Origin: Dryocosmus kuriphilus
Taxonomy: Eukaryota; Arthropoda; Insecta; Hymenoptera; Cynipidae
Direction: 5' to 3'
Assembly: GCA_038277395.1 (NCBI GenBank)
Contig: CM076196.1
Location: 135,978,730-136,042,729 of the forward strand
Length of the DNA: 64,000 bases
A model generated the notes under the pieces. That model had not been told where the DNA came from and searched no databases. It saw nothing but the letters and a program-made list of their open reading frames with translations. Position 1 is the stretch's first letter. Each line of letters opens with the position of its first letter. Positions 1 to 12,453 of this stretch are shown one piece after another. A program made the position numbers and the translations under genes.

Positions 1-23
1 ATGAGAACCAGCAAGCGACTGCC

Positions 24-105
24 CGGTCAGGAACCGTCGTAAGTTCCCGGCCGGGCTCGGCCCGGTTCCCGTCACACACCCGGTAACGCCCGCGTTACAC
101 ACTTT
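24..105 (+). repeat. Left copy of an inverted GC-rich repeat flanking the gypsy remnant
   Basis: This GC-rich stretch (Cs and Gs around CCGTCACACACCCGGTAA) reappears in reverse complement at 3045-3124, beside the first gap, at roughly 80-85 % identity by eye. The two copies bracket the gypsy pol remnant head-to-head. They could be terminal inverted repeats of a larger DNA element that holds the retroelement, or two copies of one short element in opposite orientation. The outer boundary on the right is lost in the gap. Confidence 0.6.
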
Positions 106-200
106 CCAAAGGCTTATGGATAAAATAATCACTCCAGACCTTAAGCCTAACGTTTTTTTGTTATTTAGACAACATAATAATAGTTACAAAAAATTTTTAG

Positions 201-2258
201 GATCATTTTAAATATCTGAATATAGTTTTCGATAAATTAAATAAGGCAAATTTAACGACCAGTCCAGATAAATGTGAATTTGGCTGCTCAGAAATAAGGT
301 ATTTAGGTTTTAAAATCAATGAAAAGGGCCTCCAGGTTGATGAGGATAAAATCCAACCAATCCTCAACTTTTCGAAATCGAAAAATGTCAAACAAATCCA
401 GCGTATTATTGGTATGACCAGCTGTTATAGGAAATTCATACCAAACTTTTCGGAAATTATGGAACCCCTAAATAAATTACTAAAACAGAAACAGGCAAGG
501 GGGTGGGGACTAGAACACGATGAAGCGTTCCAAAAAATTAAGGATCTTTTAACTACAGCACCAATCTTAACTTGTCCAGATTTCACACAACCCTTTCAGC
601 TAGAAACAGATGCAAGTAATGCGGGTTTGGGAACCGTCCTTACTGAAACCATAAAGGGAAAAAATTGTGTGATAGCATACGCAAGTAGAGCCCTCAGCGA
701 CGTGGAAACTCGGTACTAAGCCTCCAAAAAAGAGTGCTTGGTCGTAGTTTGGGCTATCAGGAAATTTAGGCCGTACCTTCAAGGTTATAGTTTCAAGGTT
801 GTAATGGACCACTTGGCGTTAAAATGGCTCCATAATCTTAAGAATCCAACCGGAAGACTAGCCAAATGGGCACTGGAGCTACTCGAATACGACTACGAAG
901 TAATCTATAGAAAGGGTAGTTCGAATGTAGTGCCGGACGCTCTATCAAGATCGGAGGAAACGGTAAACGCGGTCGCGTTCGTGTTGTCGTGTAGCACAGA
1001 AACACCAAAAGCGGACTTAGAAGACCAGACAGATGACTAGTACTCAGCTAAATTAAGACAAAAAAAAAAAAGAAACCGGAAGAACACGAAAAATGGCGGA
1101 TACGAGACTCTCAACTCTATTTTGATAGGACTGACCCATTAAGATCTACTCTATTTCCAGACTCTAACCCATGGAAACTCGTCATACCGAAAACATTAAG
1201 AAATCAGGTTCTAAAAGAAAATCACGACAGTACACAAGCGGGACATTTAGGTTCCGAGAAAACGCATGCGAGAATTTCAGAGTACTACTTCCGGCTAGGG
1301 ATGTATTCGGAAATAATCAAATACGTGAAAAATTGTACGGTATGTCAAAGAACAAAACCGAGAAACCAGGTTAAAATAGGGCTAATGGGAAAAAGAATAG
1401 AAGAACCGTGGACCATGATTGCTGCAGATATCGTGGGACCGCTACCAACATCAAAAAAAAGGTAAAAATCAGTATATGTTAGTTTTCGTGGATATTTTCA
1501 CAAAATAGGTAGAAATTATCCCTATTAGAAAAGCAAACGGAACAACAATAGAGTCGGAATTTCAGAAGCGTGTCATTTCCTGTTGGGGAACACCGCGAAT
1601 TCTACATACGGATAATGGCACAGAGTTTGTAAAAAAAACTATACGCGAGCTGACGGAAGAATTCGGAATTCGTCACTCAAAAACGCCAAGATACTACCCA
1701 CAAGCTAACCCAACAGAAAGGCATAACAGGACTATCAAGAAAATAATTAAAGCATACCTAGACAATGACCACTCTACATGGGACGAACATATCGAGGGTC
1801 TACTATTTGCTGTAAATACGAGTAAAAATTCGACACAATTTACCCCCGCATTTTTGAATTTAGGTCGCGAATTAGAACCAATCCAATCCCTAAAAAGAGA
1901 CCTAGAAGGAGACAGCGAAATAGAATTTCAGAGCGTAGAAAAGTGGACGGACAGGCTCAGAAGATTACAAATAATAAAGGAAGAAGTCCAAAAGAATTTG
2001 GACGAAGCTAACGAGAAACAGGCTTCAAGGCATAATTTAAGGAGAAGGGAAATCGAATTTAAAAAGGGAGACAAAATCTTAAAAAAGGTAACAAAACTGT
2101 CAAGTAAGACAGACAATAAAGCTGGGGAACTTTTCTACCAGTACGAAGGTCCTTTTATTATTAAGCGAAAAATTTCCCCCACAATTTATGAGTTGAAAAA
2201 CCTCAAGAGAAAAAATATTGGGGAATTCAACATCAACGATTTAAAATTAGAAAATTAA
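201..2258 (+). pseudogene. Ty3/gypsy retrotransposon pol remnant (RT end, RNase H, integrase)
   Basis: Reading starts inside reverse transcriptase near 201 and runs in one frame to a stop at 717-719. It covers the RT thumb/connection (FIPNFSEIMEPLNKLL) and the start of RNase H (FQLETDASNAGLGTVL, catalytic D). RNase H continues in the same frame after the stop at 738-1040 (VVMDHLALKWL, PDALSR). Integrase follows: the HHCC zinc finger (HxxxH near 1220-1250, CTVC near 1338), the core start WTMIAADIVGPL near 1410, then HTDNGTEF near 1610 and PTERHNRT near 1710 in changing frames, giving the D,D-35-E triad. The C-terminal domain is open at 1854-2258. Gag, protease and the RT palm (YxDD) are missing, and at least one stop and several frameshifts interrupt the rest. 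This is a 5'-truncated, dead element. Clade assignment beyond Ty3/gypsy is not attempted. Confidence 0.9.
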
Positions 2259-2600
2259 GGTCGCTCTAATAAGGTATAGGTAACAGAATTCGAATTTAAC
2301 TAAGAACGATCACAGGCATTAAGGTAAGGCACACTATAATTACAGGCTAATGATTCTGAAATTGAAATTGGCAACAGGCAAAGGATATGTGGTCATGTAA
2401 TTTTGACATACGAGTACTCCCAACTCCAAAACAGAAAGACAAGTCCATACTCCATAGACAGATTTAGGACACAGAACAATTTTAATTTTACGGCAAAATA
2501 AGGGTACAAAGACAACTCCAAGGGTGACTCTAAAACGAGTCCCGACAAAATAAGGAACTCCATACAAAAACTCCAGACTCAAAACAAAGAGACAAAACTC

Positions 2601-2935
2601 CAGGACAGGTTTGAGACCGGGACAGTTTCTTTCTTTTTCAAGAGCGAGGGAGAAGCAGGGGATGCCTAGCTCTCGGCTGGCTTCGGAGGAGGAAAAGCAT
2701 CAGGACAAGGAAGGGACAAAGGAGACAACAGTATTGGAGGGCGCCTTCGCACTGAGGAAACAGGAAGACAAAACTCCGGGACAGGTTTGGGACAGGGACA
2801 GTTTCTTTTTGTTTGTTCCAAGAACAAGGGAGAAGCAGGGGATGCCAGGCTATCAGCGGGTTTCGGAGGAGAGAAGCATTAGGACAGGGAAGGACGAAGG
2901 AGACAACTGATTTGAAGGGCGTTGTCGCATTATGA
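2601..2935 (+). repeat. Two-copy ~177-bp tandem repeat downstream of gypsy integrase
   Basis: The phrase GGACAGTTTCTTTxTTTTxCAAGA and the following GGGAGAAGCAGGGGATGCC occur twice about 177 bp apart (units from about 2601 and 2778). Both units end in GGAGACAAC. The repeat lies between the pol remnant and the right inverted repeat, where a gypsy 3' untranslated region or LTR start would sit. The 99-residue ORF across it is a by-product of the repeat. Confidence 0.65.
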
Positions 2936-3044
2936 TATTATTACTACGTTATATTTTTTTATGTTAATGTTAGTTAAGGCATTTTACTTTTGAACTGTTC
3001 CGGGTATACACCCGAACTCCGTTAGAGGGGGGGGGGGGGGGGTG

Positions 3045-3124
3045 TAACGCGGACTTTACCGGGTGTGTGACGGGGACCAGGGCCGAGCTCGGCCGGAAAC
3101 CTACGACGGTCCCCGACCGGTCAG
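3045..3124 (-). repeat. Right copy of the inverted GC-rich repeat
   Basis: This is the reverse complement of 24-105. A run of about 16 Gs at 3025-3042 precedes it and the sequence gap truncates it. Confidence 0.6.
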
Positions 3125-3624
3125 NNNNNNNNNNNNNNNNNNNNNNNNNNNNNNNNNNNNNNNNNNNNNNNNNNNNNNNNNNNNNNNNNNNNNNNNNNNN
3201 NNNNNNNNNNNNNNNNNNNNNNNNNNNNNNNNNNNNNNNNNNNNNNNNNNNNNNNNNNNNNNNNNNNNNNNNNNNNNNNNNNNNNNNNNNNNNNNNNNNN
3301 NNNNNNNNNNNNNNNNNNNNNNNNNNNNNNNNNNNNNNNNNNNNNNNNNNNNNNNNNNNNNNNNNNNNNNNNNNNNNNNNNNNNNNNNNNNNNNNNNNNN
3401 NNNNNNNNNNNNNNNNNNNNNNNNNNNNNNNNNNNNNNNNNNNNNNNNNNNNNNNNNNNNNNNNNNNNNNNNNNNNNNNNNNNNNNNNNNNNNNNNNNNN
3501 NNNNNNNNNNNNNNNNNNNNNNNNNNNNNNNNNNNNNNNNNNNNNNNNNNNNNNNNNNNNNNNNNNNNNNNNNNNNNNNNNNNNNNNNNNNNNNNNNNNN
3601 NNNNNNNNNNNNNNNNNNNNNNNN
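3125..3624. other. Assembly gap, exactly 500 N
   Basis: Five hundred undetermined bases. The length equals that of the other gap (44193-44692), so 500 is a placeholder and not a measured size. The gap abuts a minisatellite on its right, a likely cause of the assembly break. Confidence 0.99.
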
Positions 3625-4075
3625 AATTCTTCATCTATTCTTTTTTCTGCTTTGGATATCTTTTCTTTCTCTCTGAATTCTTCATCTTTTCTTTTATTTG
3701 ATATAGCTTGTCTTTCTTTTTCTCTAAATTCTTCATCTTTTCTTTTATTTGACATAGCTTGTCTTTCTTTTCCTCTAAATTCTTCATCTTTTCTTTTATT
3801 TGACATATCTTGTCTTTCTTTTTCTCTAATCTTTTCTTTTTTCCGCTTTGGATATCTTTTCTTTCTCTCTGAATTCTTCATCTTTTCTTTTATTTGACAT
3901 AGCTTATCTTTCTTTTTCTCCAAATTCTTCATCTTTTCTTTTTTCCGCTTTGGATATCTTTTCCTTCTCTCTGAATTCTTCATCTTTTCTTTTTTCCACT
4001 TTGGATATCTTTTCTTTCTCTCTAAATTCTTCATCTTTTCTTTTATTTGACATAGCTTGTCTTTCTTTTTCTTTC
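3625..4075. repeat. 51-bp minisatellite, about nine units
   Basis: AATTCTTCATCTTTTCTTTT begins each unit. Units alternate between an ATTTGACATAGCTTGTC type and a TTCCGCTTTGGATATC type, both 51 bp long. Because 51 is divisible by three, frames stay open on both strands; the minus strand reads as a 17-residue charged repeat around KDEEFREKER. The array starts at the gap edge, so its true copy number is unknown. No promoter or conserved flanking coding sequence supports a gene. Confidence 0.9.
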
Positions 4076-4099
4076 TTGAAAATTGTCGTCATTTCGTTT

Positions 4100-6160
4100 T
4101 TGTTGCATTAAGATTTTCTTATTTTTATTCCTAACATTTAAAGATTTTTTTTTTAGTCTCGGCATTTAAAAAAAAAAATTAATTGCTCTGTTTAAACTAA
4201 TTAGTAAAATAGGAATCGTTGTTAGATACTGAACTGAAAATTAAAAGTATTTATTCGCCAAGTCCATAAAGTTTGAAATTCATTTGGATTGTAATTTAAG
4301 ATTGAAAATGTTAATGTTCGGTACCTTCAATCATCATAATGCTATCTTATTTGAAAAACGAAGACGCCGTGTGTCTCCTCAGGGAGAATTATCTGTAATA
4401 TAATATTATTGCAGAAATGAAGGTAAAGATATTCGACATTTTTAACATGATTTGTTAAAGAAGATATCCACATATAAGTTCTCATATAATTTTACTGACA
4501 AATAAGTGCAGAGAAATTTTTAAATTTTAGATTGATTTTTTAAATTGATTATTTCAGAAATTACAATTTATTAAAAATCCTAAAATGTAAAAAAATTAAA
4601 ATTTTCAATATCTCTTAAGTCCTTCAAAATTCAAAATTTTTAGATCTTTCGTCTCTTCAATAAAATTGGGTTTTTGTTGAAAAACAATACTTTGCAAAAA
4701 TTGTGTCAAAGAATGAAGTCCTGCGCAGACGAGACAAAAAATAAAATTTTGACGGAAAAATAAATTATAAAAATTCATTTTTGTCTTCAATTTTAAAAAA
4801 ATTTGTAAGGAATTCTTTAAAGTTTTTTGTTTTCTGGTTTTGAATGTGTGAAAAAATTTCAATTAACCATTCAAGATACATGCAAGAATCCATTCAAAAG
4901 AGTAGAAGGTAAAAAATAGAATTTTTATGAAAATGACGATTATGGAAATTACCGTATAGAGGTTCAAATACCTGAAACTAGTTTGTCTTGTAGCTTAGAT
5001 TATATCAAAAATAATTAAAAAATTAATAATTCATAAAATGTGAAAGAATGTAGACTGGCCAGGATAAAGGAAAAATCAAATTTTGACGGAATAGATCATT
5101 TTAGAAATTAATTTCTGTTATTAAAGCCCGAAATTTTGTTTCTAGACGTTCATGTTTCTGAAAAAAACTTGAAAATAGAATGGACGATTTAGTAGATGTT
5201 AAGGAGGTTATATTCAAACCAATTTTCTTAGGATTTTGCTCTAATTTACATCAAATATTCATTATGATACAACCCGTTACTGGCTAAAGTTTGAGATTGC
5301 TTGGCGTCGTGGTTTTAGAGATATGTGGCCTTAAAGTCTTAGAATTTATCACGCGTCTTATAGTTCTAGTTGCAACGATGGTTTTGGAGACGTTTCCGAT
5401 CATAACTCAAAAACGGCCCTTAGCGATTTGCTACAAAAATAGTATGATATTTTTGAAACCTTAAAAAAGCAAGATAGCAAGATATTTTAATACAAAGTTA
5501 AACGTTTAGCATTGAGCTTACTACGTGAACCGCATGAACCGAGGAGAGAGCAGGCAATGTCTCTCTCTTTTTTTCCCGCTACATAGAAAGAAATTTTGTA
5601 ACAATACTTGCTATTCTAATATTCATAATCAATATAGTCGATTACGATTTGGGGAAATCGAGTAAATATAAAAATGATTGTTAGCATACTTACGAAACAT
5701 TACAATCAAAATATGAAAACTTAATATCTTGAGAACAAGAATTGGTATATTCAGTAACAAAGGATGATATTTTATGTACTAAAACACAGAATAATAAAAA
5801 TTGATAATGATATTATCAAATAATATAAAAGCAGTTAGAGAAATTAAAAGTTTGAATTACATAAGTTGATACAAATATTCTACAAATTAATATAGTCAAT
5901 AAGAAAATAAAAAGAAATGATAGATATTTTTATTTTCTGTGATAGACGGTAACAGAAATTGTAAGCTTCAGTTAAGGAAATTGCAAATCACTATATTAAA
6001 AAATCCGAATATGTCCGATGATCTCCCGAGGTTAGCCGAATGATCCGACCACACTTCATAGCCGAGCACTCACGATGTGAATCGGAGAACTTCATATTAT
6101 AAACTGACCGAGATTCATTGGACGCGTATTTTCAAGATAAGAGTGCAGCGTGGCTCCCTA
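4100..6160. other. Gene-free AT-rich DNA with degraded dispersed repeats
   Basis: No coding sequence can be supported. Stretches around 4605-5170 are diverged relatives of the ~165-bp repeat seen at 29.8-30.3 kb and 32.2-32.7 kb (same phrases: a first-person-like GTTTCTAGA-GTTCA-TTCCTGA block followed by a conserved ATAAAATG / CAAATTTTGA block). At 5530-5575 there is a short GAGAGAGCAGGCAATGTCTC motif of unknown meaning. Confidence 0.5.
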
Positions 6161-6164
6161 ATCA

Positions 6165-6737
6165 AAAAATAATTATTTTCTTTGCAAAAATCAAGTGAAA
6201 ATTGTCTGAAACTTCTTATCTCAGATTTGATTGCTTAAAAAAATTTTTTTATGCAAAAACCATTCAGACTAAACACTTTTTCCTAAAGGTAAAAAATGTC
6301 TTTAAGGGCAAATTGTAGTAATAAAATATTGTATTGAAACTTTGGGAAATCACAGAAAATATATTAGCCGATCGCTGGGCGCTGTCTAGTCCCTTGGAGT
6401 TTGTATTTAGTACGAAAAAATTGTTTTTTTTTTTAATCAATTGCTTTGTAATAATGTACAAAGGCTATAAGATGAGCATGCAATGTTGATAAAAAAATAG
6501 CTTCTCCATACTAAATACAAACTCCAAGGGGCCAGACAGCGGTCACTTAATATATTTTCTTTGATTTACCAAAGTTTCAAGACAATATTTTATTTACTGT
6601 AAAAATAAGAGGGGAAAATAAATACATTCCAAGTTGATTCATTGATTACATCTTAGATTACCATTTACCCTTAATTTACAATAGAATCTTTTTATTAATT
6701 TTTTCAACAAAAAGAAGTAATTATTTTTCAACTAGAG
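6165..6737. mobile_element. Foldback/MITE-like inverted-repeat element
   Basis: An arm at about 6317-6415 (AAACTTTGG, ATATATTA, CGCTG, GTCTAG, CCCTTGGAGTTTGTATTTAG) reappears inverted at about 6505-6601 (CTAAATACAAACTCCAAGGG, CCAGACAGCGG). Outer parts also pair: AAAAAATAATTATTTTCTTT near 6168 with AAGAAGTAATTATTTTTC near 6713. No transposase is present, so the element is non-autonomous. Exact ends and target duplication are not resolved. Confidence 0.65.
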
Positions 6738-6739
6738 GG

Positions 6740-8844
6740 CAAAAAAACGGCCGTGTCGCAACCCTTTCCCTGAAAGACTTTGAATTAAAAAAATTATAAT
6801 ATAAAACGTTCTACAGTCGAATACTTTTCAACTAAAATGTCCGTAATTACACACAGAATAGTCTTGAAATTTTCTGCACAATTTTTTCATGAAAATGCAA
6901 AGCAGTTTAATTGTATAATAATATATTTGCTGTATCAAATTTTTTTATTAAGTTCGGGGCACCAACAATTTTTCGACCCAGCACTGGTACTTGTATTGCC
7001 AAGTCGAGTGTGAGTCGGGAACTTATAATTTGGAATTTTTCTGAATCGAGTTATTAAGTATAAAGCCATTTCTCACAAGCTCAAAGAGTTTTTCTAATTA
7101 GTATATAAAGAATCTTTAAACCCCTCCTCTCAGCGTGACTTGCGTGCGATGCGTGTTACAGGAATAACTTTTTGTGTGCGTACTTTATATAAGTTAAGGT
7201 TAAGTTACGTCTGCGAGTGTGTGTCTTATAGAGTGTTTTGTATTTTTAGTAATAATAATAATAATAGTAATAGTAATAATGATAATGTGCGCATTCATTG
7301 TGCTATACGTATACTGTGTGGGTTGACGGAAATTCACGACGGTTTACGAACTTCTCCTATCTCTTTTCATATTCTCGTCCGTCGCATTCTTTTCGAATGA
7401 CTCATAATTTTTAGTATCGACTTTAGCAAATTTCAGAATCCTTTATTCCGAAATGTGAAACAATGATTTCAGTCTTTCCAGTATTCGATATTACTATCCT
7501 GCTCGAATATAATATAGTGAATTATAAATATCACAATTTTTTTAACATGTTTTGTAGAACGTATATTAATTTTCCAAACAAAATTTTTCATGGATTATTA
7601 ATAGACACTATATTATTTTTCGATATAAGTAATCTATTTCCCTAAAACGTAAAAGATTATACTAAATTGTAATATCGGTTTTAACGAATTATGTAACTAA
7701 ATTTCTTTCCGTGTAGTCTCACTGTGTGTGTACACATGAACGCTGTACTTGGTTGCGTGTGTGCTACACAGATGAGCTCGATTTGTACAGTTCGCTTACA
7801 AACATTTGATATTTGCTATGGGGTGTTATGAGTGGGGCTAGTGTATCAGCAAGCCGTAAGTTTTTGAAAGTGATGGTAAGGCGTAACCTCCTTAAAGAGT
7901 TCAATTATCCGAAGAAAACTGCGGTGTGTCTCGATTAAGTTCAACCTAAAAGGGCTTGTAATCTCGTTTTTTTTTTTTCCTGAAATCATTTCAGTGATGC
8001 CTCATGATTTTTTTGAAATCATTCAATCAAATCAAATGCAATGAAATTAAAAATTATTCGAAAATTGGGAGAGATTGAAATAATGTTTTTGCTACTTTTT
8101 TAGATAAACTACGTATTTCAACAAATACGTAATATTTAAATAATTGTAAAATTATTGAAACAAAGTATTTTACTATTATGATTAATGAAAGAACTTATAA
8201 TGTCTATAAAATACATTTATTTTGCAACTTACCTAAGATAAGAAATGTTTAAACAATTGGAAATTAGTTTAAAAGTTACTGGGTATTCTGAAATTACCGA
8301 TTAATGATTTATCCAAAAAAGAAACTTTTAAAAAGCGTTAATAAATTGCAATATTTCATATTCAAATTGATGATTGATTCTTGTTCTCTGAGGAATTCTG
8401 AAGAAAATACTGAAGCATGGAATTATTCGTAATACTTATATCGTTGCGTTTAAATCTCAAATTTACAAAAATCTCACTTTTTACCATGTTAATTCAATGG
8501 GAAATTTCAACCCCATGGACTCACTTCTTGATATTAACCGATTTTGCTCAAATTTGCAGATTTTTTTTTGCATTCAAACAAAACTGGGGGATGGCAGCAA
8601 AGAAATTTGAAAATTGGAAAATACGGGCCACCCTAGTACTCATATTGTATTTTGCAAACGAGGACTGCTATTACTCAAGTATAAATAATTACATGCCATT
8701 TTATAAATGATTATAATCATGCATAAAATTACATGTTTATTTCAATGCGTAGTTACCCTAATTATAAATAATTTTATTGATATTTGGTAAATTCGTTAAA
8801 ATCTAAAAATCTAAAAGTGCATTTTATTTTTTGAGGTTAGAAGC
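6740..8844. other. Gene-free AT-rich stretch
   Basis: I see no supportable gene. Short open frames at 7140-7400, 7463-7645 and 8417-8710 are AT-rich chance frames without recognisable domains or promoter structure. A degenerate AAT/AGT trinucleotide run lies at 7248-7283. Confidence 0.5.
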
Positions 8845-9267
8845 TTTTAAGACATAAACTCCTTCTGAAAGGACTATATAGTAAACTTAAAATTGTATTT
8901 TAAAATATAGTTGAACATAAGAAAGATTGTAATGAAATGCTTATTATCATTCTTTCTTTAATTCTATTTAAATTACAAATTGTATCAAAATTCTAAACTG
9001 CTGAGTGCTGACCGTGCTGACCTATTTGAAAGTATGGTTAGATATTTTTCAAATATAATTTTAAAATACAATTTATAGTTAACTTTCTAACAAATTATTT
9101 ACTGTGTTGTTTTTAAAAAGTAGAAATGAATGTAATTCTAAATAATTCATATAAAAAGAATGTAATAAGCATGCAATTCTATAAATAATTAATTACTTGG
9201 ATAATAGTAGTTTTAAAGTTTTTCCAACGTATCGAACAGTTCACAGCTATACTTATAACGTAATGAC

Positions 9268-10082
9268 CACGAAGCTACAAGGAGACCGTTCGTCATGTAT
9301 TTCGCTTGGCGCTATATCGAGGGCCTCTTCCCTCGGATTTCCACTCCTTTCAGAACCAAGGCGCCCCTTTCGAGAAAATTTGCAGTTATAGAGTTTCGTC
9401 TGCTATAGAGCTGCTATGGAGTGTCTCCGATATTTTGGTTATGTTTCGTGAAATCAACATGTGTCACCCGTAGCAAAGCGTAATTTAATTAACTAATTAT
9501 AATGCTATTGGAACAGAAGGAGAGAAAGATAATGTAATTCCGAAATGCATTTTATTAACATTTTATTTTGCATGCATTTATTTTATTTTGGATGCATTTT
9601 ATTTTATTTATTTTGACTCAAAAATTGAATTTTAAAACCACAAAACTTATTATTAGTTTAAATTGCAGTTCATAAAAAAAGTTTACGCATTTCTTTACAA
9701 ATTATTTTATAGCAATCATACAAAGAATTGCAAAATAAAAGAAACTGTATTAATTCGTGTGAAATTAATATTTTTCATGTAACGTTTGTTGGTTGTCGAC
9801 ACATTTTGTATGTATAGTTTTTAAACAATAATTAAATTTACTTCATTCACTTGCTTTTGTATACCTAAATGCAACTGCACAAATTAATACATTTTAGGAC
9901 TTAGGTTATGTTTAAACCGGTAGAAAATTTTCGTTCACGTGATTTTGTAATTTCTCCACTTTCCGCACGTAGCGTTCCTCTTCTGAAAGACGTGGAAATC
10001 CGAGGGAAGGGGCCCCGGATTGTGGGCTGCTTACCACTAGCTCAAACCACAGGCGAACGGTCTCTCCTTGTAGTACTTCGTG
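9268..10082. mobile_element. Non-autonomous DNA transposon, 815 bp, 8-bp target duplication GTAATGAC
   Basis: The ends form an imperfect inverted repeat: CCACGAAGCTACAAGGAGAC at the left, with ACAAGGAGAGACCGTTCG and CCACGAAG in the complement of the right end. GTAATGAC flanks it at 9260-9267 and 10083-10090. Unit B has the uninterrupted site near 35850. Interior segments (GATTTCCAC/GTGGAAATC, GGCGCCCC/GGGGCCCC) also pair. An 8-bp duplication fits hAT-like or P-like superfamilies, but the terminal bases are not diagnostic. Confidence 0.8.
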
Positions 10083-10479
10083 GTAATGACTTCTCACGTC
10101 TAAATAACGTCATATCCAGATTTAAATTCCTTTTTTTTTTAGTTTTTATGTGCAAGGCTATATTCTTAGTGAAACAAAGTTTACATTTTTGGCGCGCAAA
10201 TTTAAACTCATCATAAGATACAAAAGTGTCAGAAACAAATATTATGGTGTAATAGTTGAAAAATAAAAATAAAAATCAATATAATTAATTTTAAATTCGT
10301 GTAAGGAAAACGCGGAAGAATTGATATAAATTAGATTACTATTATCATTATGAAAATAATTCTTTATTAAATCGATTTTAAAATAAGAAATAAAATTATG
10401 TAATAAAATAATTTTTATTATTATTCAATTGCTGCAATATAAAAAAATTGATTCTAGGTTTTTAAAATTCTGTTCATAT

Positions 10480-11165
10480 TTTAAAATAGTTTTGGGGGAA
10501 AATAGAGTAAACTAAAAATATTTGTGACAGTTGTTAATGAGATATAATATTTTTATTTTTGCAAAAAAGTGTCATGTAATGCGGGAACGGGTTGATGATT
10601 TATGTCGAGGTAAGAAATGTTTTTGTAAATAATAGAAAAATGTATGTATACTCTAATTAAAATTATGTGATCATGGAGTATAAATTAAATTATTATAAAA
10701 AAAGAGAAAGAATTCTTTACAATTTGTAAATGTAAAACAATGTTATTTTCGTAAAGCAAAAATAGTACTTTTCTGTCAAAACAAAGTTAATAAAGTATAA
10801 AAATAACGACATATTTTTATAAAAAGGGTATAAAGTAAGAAAAGAACGTGTATCTTCTTATTAAGAAAGTAGTTACAAAGAAGAAATTTCATTAAAATAT
10901 CGTTGGAGCAAAAACAAATGCACATGCGAATATTTTGTGAGAAGCAGTAAAAATATATACAATTTTGAACCGTAATCTGTTTAGTAATAGGTTTTAATTT
11001 ATACCCTTCTTATAAAAAAATTTCGTTATTTTTATTATTTGCAAAAACATTTCTTACATCGATACAAATCATCTACGGCAGTCTTGTATTGTATGACACT
11101 TTTTTGCAAAATAATAAATCTTCTAAATCTCATTAGCTACTGTCACAATTATTTTCAGTCTACTC
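10480..11165. repeat. Foldback inverted repeat within unit A
   Basis: GCAAAAAAGTGTCATGTA near 10562 through AAGAAATGTTTTTGTAAATA near 10612 recurs inverted near 11030-11110 (GCAAAAACATTTCTTACATC ... TGACACTTTTTTGC). Outer arms (GGGGGAAAATAGAGTA near 10494) pair with TCTACTCTA / TTTTCCC, which the mariner splits (11160 and 12456). AAAAAGGGTATAAA near 10823 pairs with TTTATACCCTTCTT near 10998. The same structure exists in unit B at about 36460-38095. Confidence 0.7.
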
Positions 11166-11167
11166 TA

Positions 11168-12453
11168 CCAGGTGTATAAGCTTAAATCCGCTGTTTTTTA
11201 GGCAAAAGAAAGTCTTTTTTTTTTGCAGAAAATAAAATAAACTTTATTCAAAGTATTTTCCCTCGCTTGCTATACATTTTCCCCATCTCTCGGGCAATTT
11301 GTGTATACCATGCCAAAAAAAGTCTTTATCTTTCGATGCAAACCACTCGTCAAGCCAAGTTCCGACGTCTTCGTACGAATCGAAGTGTTGTTCAGCGAGC
11401 GCGTGACCCATCGACGAAAACAGGTGGTAATCAGAAGGGGCCAGGTCTGGTGAATAAGCGGGATGAGATAGCACCTCCAGTTGAGTGTTTTCAAGTAGTT
11501 TTGGACCATTTTTGACGTGTGCGATGGGGCGTTGTCGTGAAGAAAAATCAGCTTCTCATGTCTTTCTTCATAATCCGGCCTTTTTTTCACGCAAAGCACG
11601 GCGCAATTTGATTAGTTGTTGGTGGTAGCGGTGAGCATCGACAGTTTCACCAGGTTTTAATAGCTCATAGTAGACGACACCCTGCTGATCCCACCAAACG
11701 CATAGCATCGTCTTGCGTCCAAAGCGATTAGGTCTTGAGAAAGAAGTTGATGGTTGTCCGGGATCGACCCACGATTTTCTTCGTTTCGGATTCTCAAAAT
11801 AAATCCACTTTTTGTCTCCAGTCACCACACGATGCAGAAACGACTTTCTTTTGTGTCTAGCAAGCAAGATTTCACATGTGTTTTGGCGTCGCTCCATCTG
11901 CCTATCGTTCAGTTCATGGGGTACCCATTTTCCCATTTTTTGGATCTTTCCCATGGCATGTAAACGCATGGAAATGGCCGGCTGAGTAACACCTAACTGT
12001 TCGGCAAGCATTTTTTGTGTTTGTGTATCGTCCTCATCCAAAAGAGCCTGTAATTCATGGTCCTCAACATTTTTGAGCCGATTTTCACGCTTCTTGTCAC
12101 TCAAGTCAAAATGACCGTCTTTGAACCGACGAAACCAGTCTCTGCAAGTTGTTTCCCATAAAGCACTGTCACCATAGGCCTCCACAAGCATTCGATGTGA
12201 TTCGGCAGCCGATTTCTTCAAACTGAATTAAAAAAGTAGAGCTTCCCGCAAATGCTCCTTTTCTGGCACAAAACTAGACATGATTACTCAAGGAAAAATT
12301 TATCTTCTTCTATAAAAAAACTGACTATGTGCACTGATTTATGTGGACAGGTGTCGAACTCACACAAAAAAAAGCATGACGTTTCTATTGTAGCTAAATA
12401 TGTTCACTACCGCCATCTCTGAGCGAACAGCGGATTTAAGCTTATACACCTGG
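11168..12453 (-). mobile_element. mariner-family DNA transposon, 1286 bp, TA target duplication
   Basis: Perfect terminal inverted repeats start CCAGGTGTATAAGCTTAAAT at 11168 and end with its complement at 12453. TA flanks both sides (11166-11167, 12454-12455). Unit B preserves the empty site CTCTATTTTCCC near 38084. Length and terminus type fit Tc1/mariner elements of the mariner (DD34D) branch. It lies in the foldback arm of unit A only, so it inserted after the A/B units separated. Confidence 0.95.
11244..12281 (-). pseudogene. mariner transposase, broken
   Basis: The reading starts at the ATG at 12281 and meets an in-frame TAA near 12230. It then runs open to 11568 through the paired helix-turn-helix region and the WVPHEL linker to the first catalytic aspartate (VVTGDKKWIYF). 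The second aspartate (FLHDNAPSH) is in another frame near 11540 and the third (YSPDLAPSDYHLF) in a further frame near 11440. There are thus at least two frameshifts plus one stop. DD34D spacing is recognisable. The copy is dead, although its ends are still perfect. Confidence 0.92.

Noticed and set aside
3063..4034. ORFs running through the N gap
   Set aside because: They are open only because N codons cannot be stops; the rest is minisatellite or inverted repeat.
7140..8710. Short ORFs at 7140-7400, 7463-7645 and 8417-8710 as host genes
   Set aside because: No domain, codon pattern, splice structure or promoter supports them.
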